Source of the DNA: Desulfosporosinus fructosivorans
Lineage (GTDB): Bacteria; Bacillota; Desulfitobacteriia; Desulfitobacteriales; Desulfitobacteriaceae
Direction: 5' to 3'
Assembly: GCF_004766045.1 (NCBI RefSeq)
Contig: NZ_SPQQ01000017.1
Location: 1-64,000, forward strand
DNA length: 64,000 nucleotides
In this document: in pieces, positions 35,614 through 43,191 of the stretch
Layout of the letters: each line of letters begins with the position of its first letter
How positions within the stretch are numbered: the first letter of the stretch is position 1
Made by a program: the position numbers and the translations under genes
The notes under the pieces: model-generated
The model's input: the letters and a program-made list of their open reading frames with translations, nothing else
Databases searched by the model: none
What the model was told of the DNA's origin: nothing

Positions 35614-36144
35614 TTGAACCAGACTATCGAAGTCATTTTAAAAAGAAAAGGAACAATGAGCTATACTAGTCAACAGATTTGTGAAAGTGACATGGAAATC
35701 ATAATATCAGCTGGTATTGCTGGCCCAACCGCTAGGAATCTCCAAACCAGACATTTTACGATTGTACAAAACAAAGAATTGCTTCAACAAATAGACAATG
35801 GTGTGCGTATTCTAATGGGTGCTCCAACGGAGTATAACGCTTTATACGGTGCGCCGTCACTTATTATTACTTCAGCGCCGATAGAGAATGCTCCGTTTGC
35901 TGATCAAGACTGCGCTGCAGCTGTGGAAAATATGTCATTGGCCGCTACGTCCTTGGGGCTTGGCTCACGTTATGTTGTCTCTCCAACTAGATTTATCGAA
36001 AGCGAAGCTGGCAAAACTGTACAACAGGCACTAGGTATTCCTCAAGGATACCGTTGCGTTGCATGCCTAATAGTTGGTTATGATGCTGATCCTTCTCAAA
36101 CTCCAGTTAGCAGAAACATGGATGTTGTAAATTATGTAAAATGA
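35614..36144 (+). CDS. Nitroreductase-family flavoprotein
   Basis: A 176-residue FMN-dependent nitroreductase-like protein: NQTIEVILKRKGTMSYTSQQ at the start, SAGIAGPTARNLQTRHF (the FMN-binding RxxxR-like region, altered), LIITSAPIENA and LGSRYVVSP, closing with VACLIVGYDA. The TTG at 35614 is preferred for its TTAGGAG nine bases upstream; a TTG at 35605 overlaps that site. Single gene with its own terminator. Confidence 0.8.
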   Translation: MNQTIEVILKRKGTMSYTSQQICESDMEIIISAGIAGPTARNLQTRHFTIVQNKELLQQIDNGVRILMGAPTEYNALYGAPSLIITSAPIENAPFADQDCAAAVENMSLAATSLGLGSRYVVSPTRFIESEAGKTVQQALGIPQGYRCVACLIVGYDADPSQTPVSRNMDVVNYVK

Positions 36145-36202
36145 TCATATTATCCTTGAGCACTCGGAACTCTAATCAGTTAACATCTTAACAATTAGCC
36201 AG

Positions 36203-36236
36203 AAAGCCGCCTGTTTATATTCAGGCGGCTTTATTA
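36203..36236 (+). terminator. Rho-independent terminator after the nitroreductase gene
   Basis: An 11-bp stem (AAAGCCGCCTG with CAGGCGGCTTT) and eight-base loop, followed by TTATTA. Confidence 0.9.
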
Positions 36237-36312
36237 TAGACACCCCCTTTTCAGTCAATTTTAAAAACTTTCTATCAAGTTTTATTGCCGTAAGGTCTGA
36301 TATAAACCTGCG

Positions 36313-36367
36313 CTTTTCTCTTTCCCAACAATTGTTCTTACTAAACAATTGTTGGGAAAGAGAAAAG
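36313..36367 (-). terminator. 24-bp perfect hairpin downstream of the lutBA-like genes
   Basis: A 24-bp uninterrupted inverted repeat (36313-36336 with 36344-36367) and seven-base loop. It lies about 180 bp past the stop of the minus-strand gene at 36546. Between them (36427-36480) is a low-complexity stretch of AATTTAATTC-like repeats. Confidence 0.6.
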
Positions 36368-36545
36368 ACCCCCGCTTAGGAGGTCTACGATCAAGTATTA
36401 TCTTTTGGATACATAGATAATCAAAACAAATTTTAATTAAATTTTAATTTAATTCAATTTAATTCAATTCAATTCAAGTTATTTAAGCAGCTTTTGTGCT
36501 ATTTTGTGCTATTTGTACCAACTCATTTGATGAACGTCAGTTTAA

Positions 36546-37751
36546 CTATTCCCCATAAATTGAACGTTTGCGTAGCTCTCCGACCATAGCGGGTACATTA
36601 ATGCTCATCGGGCACCTTTCGACACATCTGCCACAACGCAGGCAGGAATAGGCCATCGGGGCTGCCTTTTCCATACCTCCTGATACAAATGCTGTCCAGA
36701 TCGTGCCTATACCGCCCATGTAGATATGCCCGAAATGTCCTGCTGTTACTTGAAAGACTGGACACTCATACATGCATCCGCCGCAGCGCAAACAATTCAA
36801 AGCTTCGCTGAACTTCTCTTGTTTGGCCATCTCACTTCGACCACTGTCAACGAAGATTACATAGAATTCTTTAGGGCCATGGGCACCATAAGTCGTCACC
36901 TTTTCGATGTCGCCCGTTTTGCTTGGACCGCTGACAATATTGACATAGCCAGGTATACCATACTGAGCATATCGCCAAGTAACCTCGGCAACTTTCATAG
37001 CATCCTGGAACGTTGGCACTAATTTTTCAACCCCTACGATCACGATATGGACTGGGGGAGCACCAGTAGCCAAGCGCACATTTCCTTCGTTTTCAATTAT
37101 TACCATAGCACCTGTGTCAGCAGCCACTACGTTGGCTCCGCTAATACCGATATCCGCAGTAAAGTACTTCTCGCGCATGAACTCTCTTACTACCTTTACT
37201 TCCTCAGCAATGTCAGGCGGAACCTCTTTGTTAAAGAACTTGCTAAAAACCTCAGCTACTTGTTCACGCGGTACATGAATCGAGGGCGAGAGAATGTGCA
37301 TAGGACGTTCCTTGCGCAGTTGAAGGATAAACTCACCCAAATCTGTTTCCCAGACTTCATTACCTTTTTCCTCGAGATACTCACGTAGATGAAGCTCTTC
37401 TCCTAGCATGCTTTTCCCTTTAACAATCGTTTTATTAGTACCGATTATACCGAGGGCAATTTCCAAGGCAGCCTGATGGTCCTTTGCGTAAAAAGCCTTC
37501 CCTTTGTTACGCTCTACGGAAGCCATCGCAGTCTCCAGCAATTTGTCTAGATTAGCCATAGACTGGCATTTGAGTTCCCGAACTTCTTCAGCTAATGCTG
37601 GAGTGTGCGGAAAACGTTCCATCGTTTCGGCTACTGTGTTCCTGTATGCGTCTACTGAACGAGTGAGAGCTTTTTGAATGTTAGTGTCTGCGCAGGCATT
37701 ATTGAGGGACTTAGCATATTCGACAAAGTCCTTCCTTAAATCGACTGTCAT
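36546..37751 (-). CDS. LutB-like LUD-domain iron-sulfur protein
   Basis: A 401-residue protein with an N-terminal LUD domain (KTIVKGKSMLGEELHLREYL, ISGANVVAADTGAMVIIENE) and a C-terminal pair of 4Fe-4S motifs (CLRCGGCMYECPVFQ and CLRCGRCVERCPMS). It matches LutB of the LutABC lactate-utilisation system, which oxidises L-lactate to pyruvate. It starts at ATG 37751, overlapping the stop of the upstream LutA-like gene by 4 bp, so translation is coupled. No LutC gene is adjacent. Confidence 0.9.
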   Translation of the reverse strand: MTVDLRKDFVEYAKSLNNACADTNIQKALTRSVDAYRNTVAETMERFPHTPALAEEVRELKCQSMANLDKLLETAMASVERNKGKAFYAKDHQAALEIALGIIGTNKTIVKGKSMLGEELHLREYLEEKGNEVWETDLGEFILQLRKERPMHILSPSIHVPREQVAEVFSKFFNKEVPPDIAEEVKVVREFMREKYFTADIGISGANVVAADTGAMVIIENEGNVRLATGAPPVHIVIVGVEKLVPTFQDAMKVAEVTWRYAQYGIPGYVNIVSGPSKTGDIEKVTTYGAHGPKEFYVIFVDSGRSEMAKQEKFSEALNCLRCGGCMYECPVFQVTAGHFGHIYMGGIGTIWTAFVSGGMEKAAPMAYSCLRCGRCVERCPMSINVPAMVGELRKRSIYGE

Positions 37752-38740
37752 GCTACAACCCCCCTATATAAAAATTCGATTAAATCTTCGATAATTGCCG
37801 AATCACCTTTAGCTCGGCCGCCCTCCAAGGCTGACAAACAATACGGACAGGATGTCAGAATATGCTCAGATCCGCTGGCCTTCAACTCATTCACACGGCG
37901 TGCTCCTATGACGTGGGATAACTCGGGAAACAGGATTTTAATTGGGCCGCCACAACAGGTCGTCCATTCCCGGTTACGAGGAGCTTCCTTCACTTCTACT
38001 CCGACGCACTCCAGAATATCTCTTAATTCTTGGTGAATGCCTAACTCTCGAGCTAAGCGACATGAATCGTGAATTACGACCGATCCCGTAAAAGGAATCT
38101 TGGCCAACTTATCCCGACGTTGCCAAACTAACTCAACAAAAGTAACAATTTCGAAATCAAAATCCTTAACCATTTTTGGATAGACAAACTTAAAGACTTC
38201 TGCAGCATGCGGAGAGAGACAGACTATGGTTTTGGCCCCGCTCTTCTTGACCACTTCGACTACTTTTTGGACGTACTCCTGCATATCGTCTAAATAGCCT
38301 AGTTCATAAAGCAAGGCACCACTGTACAATTCTTCATTGCCCGCATAACAGAACTCATACCCTAGCCCTTGGAGCACTTTCGCAGCCTTAAAGCATACCG
38401 AGTTGTATCTGTCCTTGTCCTTAGCCAGGACCGAAGCATAGATTTTTTCTGCATTGATGCCAGCCTTTTCTATTATGTTACGTACTCCCATCATCATGGA
38501 AAAAACTTTACTACCTTGATCCATAAGGGTTATCGTTTTTACCAGCGAATCGATAAAGGGGAGCATCTGATATTCTCCACCTGTATAAAAAAGAAATTCC
38601 CCTTTAACTGGCAAGTTAAGTCCTTTAGCCCAAGCAGCAGCCTCTGACCCTTTTAAGGCCAGCGGATTACCGTGCTTAATAATATTGTCGCTGATGATAT
38701 CTAGTACCATTGGCATCTTCATTGGCATCTTCATTTCCAT
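37748..38740 (-). CDS. LutA/heterodisulfide-reductase-like (CCG-domain) Fe-S protein
   Basis: A 330-residue protein with CCG-domain signatures: VVIHDSCRLARE, TTCCGGPIKILFP and LTSCPYCLSALEGG. The family includes LutA, GlcF, GlpC and HdrB subunits. The start at 38740 follows GGGAGG; in-frame extension to 38827 is unlikely. The N-terminus holds a short repeat MKMPMKMP. It is the first gene of a two-gene operon with the LutB-like gene. Acting as the electron-accepting partner for 2-hydroxyacid oxidation is the family role; the dehydrogenase itself is not in view. Confidence 0.85.
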   Translation of the reverse strand: MEMKMPMKMPMVLDIISDNIIKHGNPLALKGSEAAAWAKGLNLPVKGEFLFYTGGEYQMLPFIDSLVKTITLMDQGSKVFSMMMGVRNIIEKAGINAEKIYASVLAKDKDRYNSVCFKAAKVLQGLGYEFCYAGNEELYSGALLYELGYLDDMQEYVQKVVEVVKKSGAKTIVCLSPHAAEVFKFVYPKMVKDFDFEIVTFVELVWQRRDKLAKIPFTGSVVIHDSCRLARELGIHQELRDILECVGVEVKEAPRNREWTTCCGGPIKILFPELSHVIGARRVNELKASGSEHILTSCPYCLSALEGGRAKGDSAIIEDLIEFLYRGVVA

Positions 38741-39145
38741 AACTATTAATTCCTCCCAAATAAAAAAGGGTATACCTTCCCCAATGCGCTGACCAAGGAT
38801 GGTCGAGTGTCCCTGTAGCCATGCCAAAAGAGGGCGTTTGAGCTTAGCAACGCCCTTTCAGTTTAGAAGCGCGCATCTTGGCCTGTGACTTTGATGTTAA
38901 TTAGTACTAGCCCAGAGATGGCGTAATGAATCTGATATTAAGTATAAATAAAAATTCTACAAAGTGTAAGCCCAGATTACCTATGTATTATGTATTCTTG
39001 TTTTCAATTTCACAAGCTATGAACATCGAACAGAGTAAAGGGCAACACTCCCTCTTATCGATGTGAAGTGTCACTCGGATTAAATATAACTATTTTTGTG
39101 TATTCTAAGGGGATATGTGGCGTAACGTGTCAGTCGATTACACGC
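38741..39145. other. Intergenic region upstream of the lutA-like gene
   Basis: No gene is supported. A hairpin (GGGCGTT 38832-38838 with AACGCCC 38849-38855, followed on the minus strand by CTCTTTT) lies about 90 bp upstream of the lutA-like start and could be a second terminator for ade or a leader attenuator. Confidence 0.4.
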
Positions 39146-39188
39146 TTAAGCAGAGAGGGCCTTCAATTTGAAGGCCCTCTCTGCTTAA
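39146..39188 (-). terminator. 43-bp near-perfect palindrome after ade
   Basis: A 21-bp stem on each side of a single central base (39146-39166 and 39168-39188), eight bases past the ade stop. It has no long T-run on the minus strand. Confidence 0.75.
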
Positions 39189-39196
39189 CTATATTT

Positions 39197-40987
39197 TTAT
39201 TCAGCAAAAAGCGTTGTAAAGCCGTTATTATAAACGTTGACAAGGCCTTTGTCCGTTATTCTGATTTCGGGAATCACAACCAGCGAAAGAAGCGACATCG
39301 TCATAAAGGGTGAAGCAAGCGACGAGCCCAGAGCTACCCACGCATTAGAAAGCTCACCAAGCGCATCGGCAACCTCCTGCGCCGATAAATCGCTCATCAG
39401 CCCAGCTATCGGCATTTTCAACAGTGACAGAACCTTTTCACCCTCTACCGCCACCATGCCGCCGTCAGATTCAACGACTTTATTCGCCGCAAAGGCCATT
39501 TCGGCATCACTCATCCCTAACACAACCAGATTGTGGGCATCATGGGCATAGGTTGACGCGACCGCGCCCTTTTTTAGACCAAAGCCATGGACAAAACCAA
39601 CACTCATTCCGCCTTCCGGCGTGTGCCTGTTAATGACCGCAACCTTGCAGATGTCTTTTTTTGCATCAAGCTTAACTTCTCCATTTTTAACTGGCAGGGA
39701 TTCGACCATTTCCGTCGTCAGCACATTGGAGTCATGAACGCCGATCACCCTTACCTTTGCCGTCTCCGTGCCAAGAGGTGCTTTTACAATAAAGTCACTC
39801 GGCAAAATCTTTCGGGTTATTTTCATCGAAGCTCTGAGCTGCTCTGGGTATACATAGCTTCCGATAGGCACTGTGAGCCTACCTTTTTCCGCTACAAGCT
39901 CCCCGTTGATGATCACTTTTTCAACCCTAACCTGAGCTAAGTCGCTCAATATGTTGATGTCAGCAAAACGCCCCGGTGAAATCGACCCGATATCGCGTTC
40001 CATGCCGAAGCAACAAGCAGCGTTGAGGGTTGTCATCTGGATCGCCGTCACCGGCCTTACACCCATGGAAACTGCGAGGCGAATGATATAATCCATGTGC
40101 CCACAATTCAAAAGGGTGTCGGCATGTGAATCATCGGAAACGAGCATAGCAAGCCGGGTATCAATCGTCTGCTCCGTAATTGCTTTTATTACTTCGGGCA
40201 GGTCATTCCAGGCAGACCCCTTCCTGATCATGGCATACATGCCGAGCCGCATTTTGGCGAGAGCTTCACGTGCACTGGTCGATTCATGGCAGCAGCTAAT
40301 TCCTGCCGCAATATAAGCATTTAACGCGGCACCCGTATCCATCAGGGGAAAATGGCCGGTTACCGTCTTGCCCGCCTCAAGGGTTTTCTCCACTTTTTCG
40401 CAGGTTTGCGGGTTACCGCTCAAAATGCCGGTATAATCCATCATTTCGCCAAGTCCCTCGACACCTTCCCAGTTCAGCGTGTTTTGGATATCCTCTGACG
40501 TTATGGTACTGCCTGTGTTTTCAAGGCCAGGCGATGCAGGCACACAAGAGGGTATGGTTGTGAAAACGCGTAGCGGTGTTGTCGCCCCGTCTTCCATCAT
40601 GGCAGCCATGCCGTCCAGGCCAGCGACATTGACAATCTCATGGGGGTCCATAAAGATTGAAGAAGTTCCATGGGGAATCGTCGCTTTCGCATACTCTCCC
40701 ACAGTCATCAGGCTGCTTTCTACATGCAGGTGCCCGTCAATAAACCCAGGTACCAGATACATCCCTTGTGCGTCGACAATAACCGTTGTTTCGCCAACAG
40801 TCATCGCTGCATCGCCAACCAACGCAATACGCCCGAATTTTACGGCAACATCTGTGTTGGGCAGAATTTCTCCAGTAAACACATTGACAAGCGTGCCGTT
40901 TTTAATGACTAAATCGGCCTTTAGTTTCCCCTGCGCTGTTGCGGTGAGCTGCCTTCCGACTTCCCAGAGCTTATATCTCTTGTTCAA
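39197..40987 (-). CDS. ade: Adenine deaminase
   Basis: A 596-residue amidohydrolase of the adenine deaminase type. The dinuclear metal site is visible as PGFIDGHLHVESSLM and later DPHEIVNV, CCHESTSARE and VSDDSHAD; the C-terminal domain keeps HAHNLVVLGMSD-like spacing (YAHDAHNLVVLG). The start is a TTG at 40987 with GAGGGA five bases upstream. It converts adenine to hypoxanthine for purine salvage. By eye its codons are more GC-rich than those of neighbours. No purine riboswitch was recognised upstream. Confidence 0.95.
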   Translation of the reverse strand: MNKRYKLWEVGRQLTATAQGKLKADLVIKNGTLVNVFTGEILPNTDVAVKFGRIALVGDAAMTVGETTVIVDAQGMYLVPGFIDGHLHVESSLMTVGEYAKATIPHGTSSIFMDPHEIVNVAGLDGMAAMMEDGATTPLRVFTTIPSCVPASPGLENTGSTITSEDIQNTLNWEGVEGLGEMMDYTGILSGNPQTCEKVEKTLEAGKTVTGHFPLMDTGAALNAYIAAGISCCHESTSAREALAKMRLGMYAMIRKGSAWNDLPEVIKAITEQTIDTRLAMLVSDDSHADTLLNCGHMDYIIRLAVSMGVRPVTAIQMTTLNAACCFGMERDIGSISPGRFADINILSDLAQVRVEKVIINGELVAEKGRLTVPIGSYVYPEQLRASMKITRKILPSDFIVKAPLGTETAKVRVIGVHDSNVLTTEMVESLPVKNGEVKLDAKKDICKVAVINRHTPEGGMSVGFVHGFGLKKGAVASTYAHDAHNLVVLGMSDAEMAFAANKVVESDGGMVAVEGEKVLSLLKMPIAGLMSDLSAQEVADALGELSNAWVALGSSLASPFMTMSLLSLVVIPEIRITDKGLVNVYNNGFTTLFAE

Positions 40988-41543
40988 ATAAATCCCTCAA
41001 TTCATCACATGCTTATTTCCATCATATATTCTACAATTCCTGACAGTAGCCGACCCTCTTTTAATCATTCCCTTATCAGTATACTTGAATTTATCATCCA
41101 ATAACATTAATATCAATCTCGCTCCTCTAAAAATCGAGATGCCACCCCGGTTGGGGGCCATGGACTAGACTGACGCTCTCTCATAACCAGAGAATGAGAA
41201 TTCCCTTGTATTATGCCATATTCTGGGCACAAATGACAGAGGGATTTAGCAAACACTGCGACTGGATCACGATTACTATTGCCATCTCGCCGCCCCTGAC
41301 AAACCATTTAACCATGACCTGGTGGAGCCATGGCGGAAAGAGAGTAACGACCTCTTCGATCCGCCTCAGGTTTAGGCGGATCGCCCTCTACGATGGCGGT
41401 CGAATGGGCCGCCATCATATAACGGACTCTAGTGGATCAAAACCAATCCGTTAGGGTATATTATCATGTTCTCGCAAAAAATGTATGTTACAAGCCAAGA
41501 AGTAAAGAGAAATTGACTAGGGGGATCAAGAAAGGAAACTTGG
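40988..41543. other. Gene-free stretch with two adjacent hairpins
   Basis: No protein-coding gene is convincing over about 550 bp; short open frames on both strands have no ribosome sites or recognisable content. Two consecutive inverted repeats are present: GATCCGCCT/AGGCGGATC (41358-41366 with 41374-41382) and GATGGCGG/CCGCCATC (41392-41399 with 41409-41416). These may be remnants of a mobile element's end or a structured RNA. Confidence 0.5.
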
Positions 41544-41711
41544 ATGGCGCTAAGAATTAGAGAAGGAATTTTTAGCAACGAGATACAAAAGGGCAGCCCT
41601 ACGGCCGCCTTTAATACAGGATCAACTATGGTACGTTCAACTCTTTATCAAGTAGCAAATCAAATAGAATGCTGTGCCCCGCGCCTTTCAGGCGGTCTGC
41701 CTTCAATTTAA
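41544..41711 (+). CDS. Possible 55-aa small protein
   Basis: An ATG at 41544 with AAAGGAAA about 8 bases upstream opens a 55-codon frame (MALRIREGIFSNEIQKG ... ending GGLPSI). Two cysteines are adjacent (IECC). I do not recognise it; it may be real, a fragment, or chance. Confidence 0.3.
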   Translation: MALRIREGIFSNEIQKGSPTAAFNTGSTMVRSTLYQVANQIECCAPRLSGGLPSI

Positions 41712-41802
41712 CTCCGAAAAGTCTGCCCATACTCTTTTTTAACATGGCTACTCCACCCTAACTATGCCAGAGCATTTTAGCGGGCTGCTGAAAAATGCAA
41801 GC

Positions 41803-42021
41803 TCAGCGATAAGGTCGTTTATTTTCTGTAAACCCGACCAGGTAATCAAGGCTGGTTTTATAAAACTGTGCGAGTTTAATCATGATATTTAGTGGAACAT
41901 CACGCTCCCCTCGCTCATATTTGGAGTATAAAGATTGATCGCACATTAGGTATTCCGCAACTTGTTGTTGGGTTAGATCATGATCTTCACGAACATCACG
42001 TATTTTTAATCGCATCAGCAT
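41803..42021 (-). CDS. XRE-family helix-turn-helix repressor
   Basis: A 72-residue Cro/CI-type HTH protein: LKIRDVREDHDLTQQQVAEYLMCDQSLYSKYERGERDVP is the complete helix-turn-helix, followed by LAQFYKTSLDYLVGFTE. It resembles the small immunity repressors of integrated elements and some toxin-antitoxin or quorum loci. The ATG at 42021 or 42015 is preferred over upstream TTG and GTG codons. Two GGAC-N5-GTCC operators directly upstream (42041-42082) point to autoregulation and control of the divergent promoter. Confidence 0.85.
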   Translation of the reverse strand: MLMRLKIRDVREDHDLTQQQVAEYLMCDQSLYSKYERGERDVPLNIMIKLAQFYKTSLDYLVGFTENKRPYR

Positions 42022-42031
42022 CACCAAATTA

Positions 42032-42086
42032 AGTATATCTTAGGACGATAAGTCCTATTGACATATTGGACTATTTGTCCTAAAAT
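42032..42086. promoter_or_regulatory. Divergent promoters with two XRE operators
   Basis: Two copies of an inverted repeat, TAGGAC-N5-GTCCTA (42041-42057) and TTGGAC-N5-GTCCTA (42066-42082), with centres 25 bp apart. Plus-strand promoter TTGACA (42058-42063), 17 bp, TAAAAT (42081-42086) contains the second site in its spacer; a minus-strand TATACT (42037-42032) has the first site in its upstream region. This is the layout of a repressor-controlled switch. Confidence 0.75.
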
Positions 42087-42256
42087 TATTCAACAAGAGC
42101 CGCCGATGTGATTGCGGAGCTATAGCAGTTACAAAGAGATACTGAACAACTTTATATTGAACGTGCCAGCTTCGAACTGCTGGTGCTGAACAATACGGAA
42201 GACGAACGCCCCGTACAATAAAAAGCTTCGTTTTAAATATGTGGAGGAGATGAGCT

Positions 42257-42643
42257 TTGTTTACTATTGGCATTTGCGATGACAGGCCCTTGTGTCGTCA
42301 GTTATTGGAGGCATTCATTCATTTATATGAACAAGAAAAGGGGGTTTTATTTGATATTTACCAATTTGGCAGTGGTGAAGAGCTTCTCGAAGAACTTAAT
42401 AAGCAGGGGATGATTCTTGACCTTCTTTTTCTTGATAATAGTATGAAAAAGCTGACTGGTCTCGAAACCGCCAAACAAATACGGCAATCCGATTCCATGT
42501 CAACATGTAGCATAGTGTTTGTGACATCTGCAGATGATTACCATGAATTTATGCAGGTTCAGCCTTTACAAGTAGTATGCAAGCCCGGTACTCAGGAGCG
42601 TATTGCTACTATATTAGACAAGGTTCTGTCCAAAAAAGTGTAA
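42257..42643 (+). CDS. Receiver-only response regulator (AgrA/LytR-type receiver)
   Basis: A 128-residue protein consisting only of a receiver domain: FTIGICDDRPLCRQLLE (acidic pair), LLFLDNSMKKLTGLE (phosphoacceptor Asp), IVFVTSADD (Thr/Ser) and VVCKPG (Lys). All phosphorylation residues are present. The LytTR DNA-binding domain that follows in AgrA-type regulators is absent; a proper stop ends the frame. The TTG at 42257 has GGAGGAG seven bases upstream. It lies downstream of the XRE-controlled promoter with a leader of about 160 nt. Confidence 0.8.
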   Translation: MFTIGICDDRPLCRQLLEAFIHLYEQEKGVLFDIYQFGSGEELLEELNKQGMILDLLFLDNSMKKLTGLETAKQIRQSDSMSTCSIVFVTSADDYHEFMQVQPLQVVCKPGTQERIATILDKVLSKKV

Positions 42644-42693
42644 TAGTGAATATTTCGGTGTGACAGAGCCGCCGATGGCTCTCGCGGAGCATA

Positions 42694-42831
42694 TTATTCA
42701 TCCAATAAGGGATTTCTGGAATCAGGGACAAGCAAACTGTAAATATAAATGTTGATACCGTCTTGGCTCCAATTTTTAAGGTAAAACTGCGGAATATAAT
42801 GATTGTTGTGGGTAGTCTGATTTGATGACAA
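42694..42831 (-). pseudogene. N-terminal fragment of a DUF4238 protein
   Basis: A 45-codon frame with GGAGGTG six bases before a TTG (42831). Residues 8-24 (HNNHYIPQFYLKNWSQD) are the characteristic start of DUF4238 proteins, which normally run to over 200 residues. The frame stops after LLDE, so this is either a truncated relic or an expressed stub. Confidence 0.6.
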
Positions 42832-42973
42832 AATAGCACCTCCGAATTGTATTGATTCTAAGTGCTTGACCAGATTATAAACATTTTATGAAACTTCCCA
42901 TAATTGTTAAAATGAAGAACTGCAGATTATTAGCCTTATCGGAGGTTCTGGAGGTGTGTAGTAATCACAATAA

Positions 42974-43047
42974 AGCCAATAGTCGGAATCGAACCGATGA
43001 CCTACACATTACGAGTGAGTTTAAATATATCCTGAGCTACCCTAGCG
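42974..43047 (-). pseudogene. Degenerate tRNA-Thr (CGT) relic
   Basis: The minus strand contains a recognisable tRNA 3' half: anticodon loop TCGTAAT, AGGTC, and TCGGTTCGATTCCGA T-arm, ending ATTGGCT but followed by TTTA in place of CCA. The 5' half retains GGGTAGCTCAGG of the D arm, but the acceptor stem (CGCTAGG against CTATTGGC) and anticodon stem do not pair properly. It is too damaged to be functional, and looks like an old attachment-site duplicate of a tRNA-Thr gene. Confidence 0.6.
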
Positions 43048-43129
43048 AATCCTGAAATGCAGTCATACAGCGGTTTATACTGTTTTTAACTTTAGCCACG
43101 TACTGAATCGTACTGCAATTTTTGGATCG

Positions 43130-43153
43130 GGTTGCAACGGTGGTTGCAACGGT
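43130..43153. repeat. Two tandem 12-mers GGTTGCAACGGT
   Basis: Two perfect copies in a row (43130-43141, 43142-43153), followed by a partial third (TGCAG). Just upstream CGTACTG occurs twice within 20 bp. It lies between the tRNA relic and the ATPase pseudogene. Confidence 0.7.
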
Positions 43154-43191
43154 TGCAGTTATTTTTAATTGGTAGATTTCGTGTCGAATGA

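Noticed and set aside
38690..38740. MKMPMKMP codon repeat at the lutA-like N-terminus as a regulatory repeat
   Set aside because: Only two copies of a 12-base unit within the coding region; too little to claim a function.
40988..41454. Short open frames on both strands (such as 41113-41307 minus and 41194-41454 plus) as genes
   Set aside because: They overlap one another, lack ribosome sites and resemble no family I know.
42090..42221. Pyrrolysine-coding interpretation of the in-frame TAG
   Set aside because: No pyl genes, no PYLIS-like structure and no known pyrrolysine protein family are visible; a broken gene is simpler.
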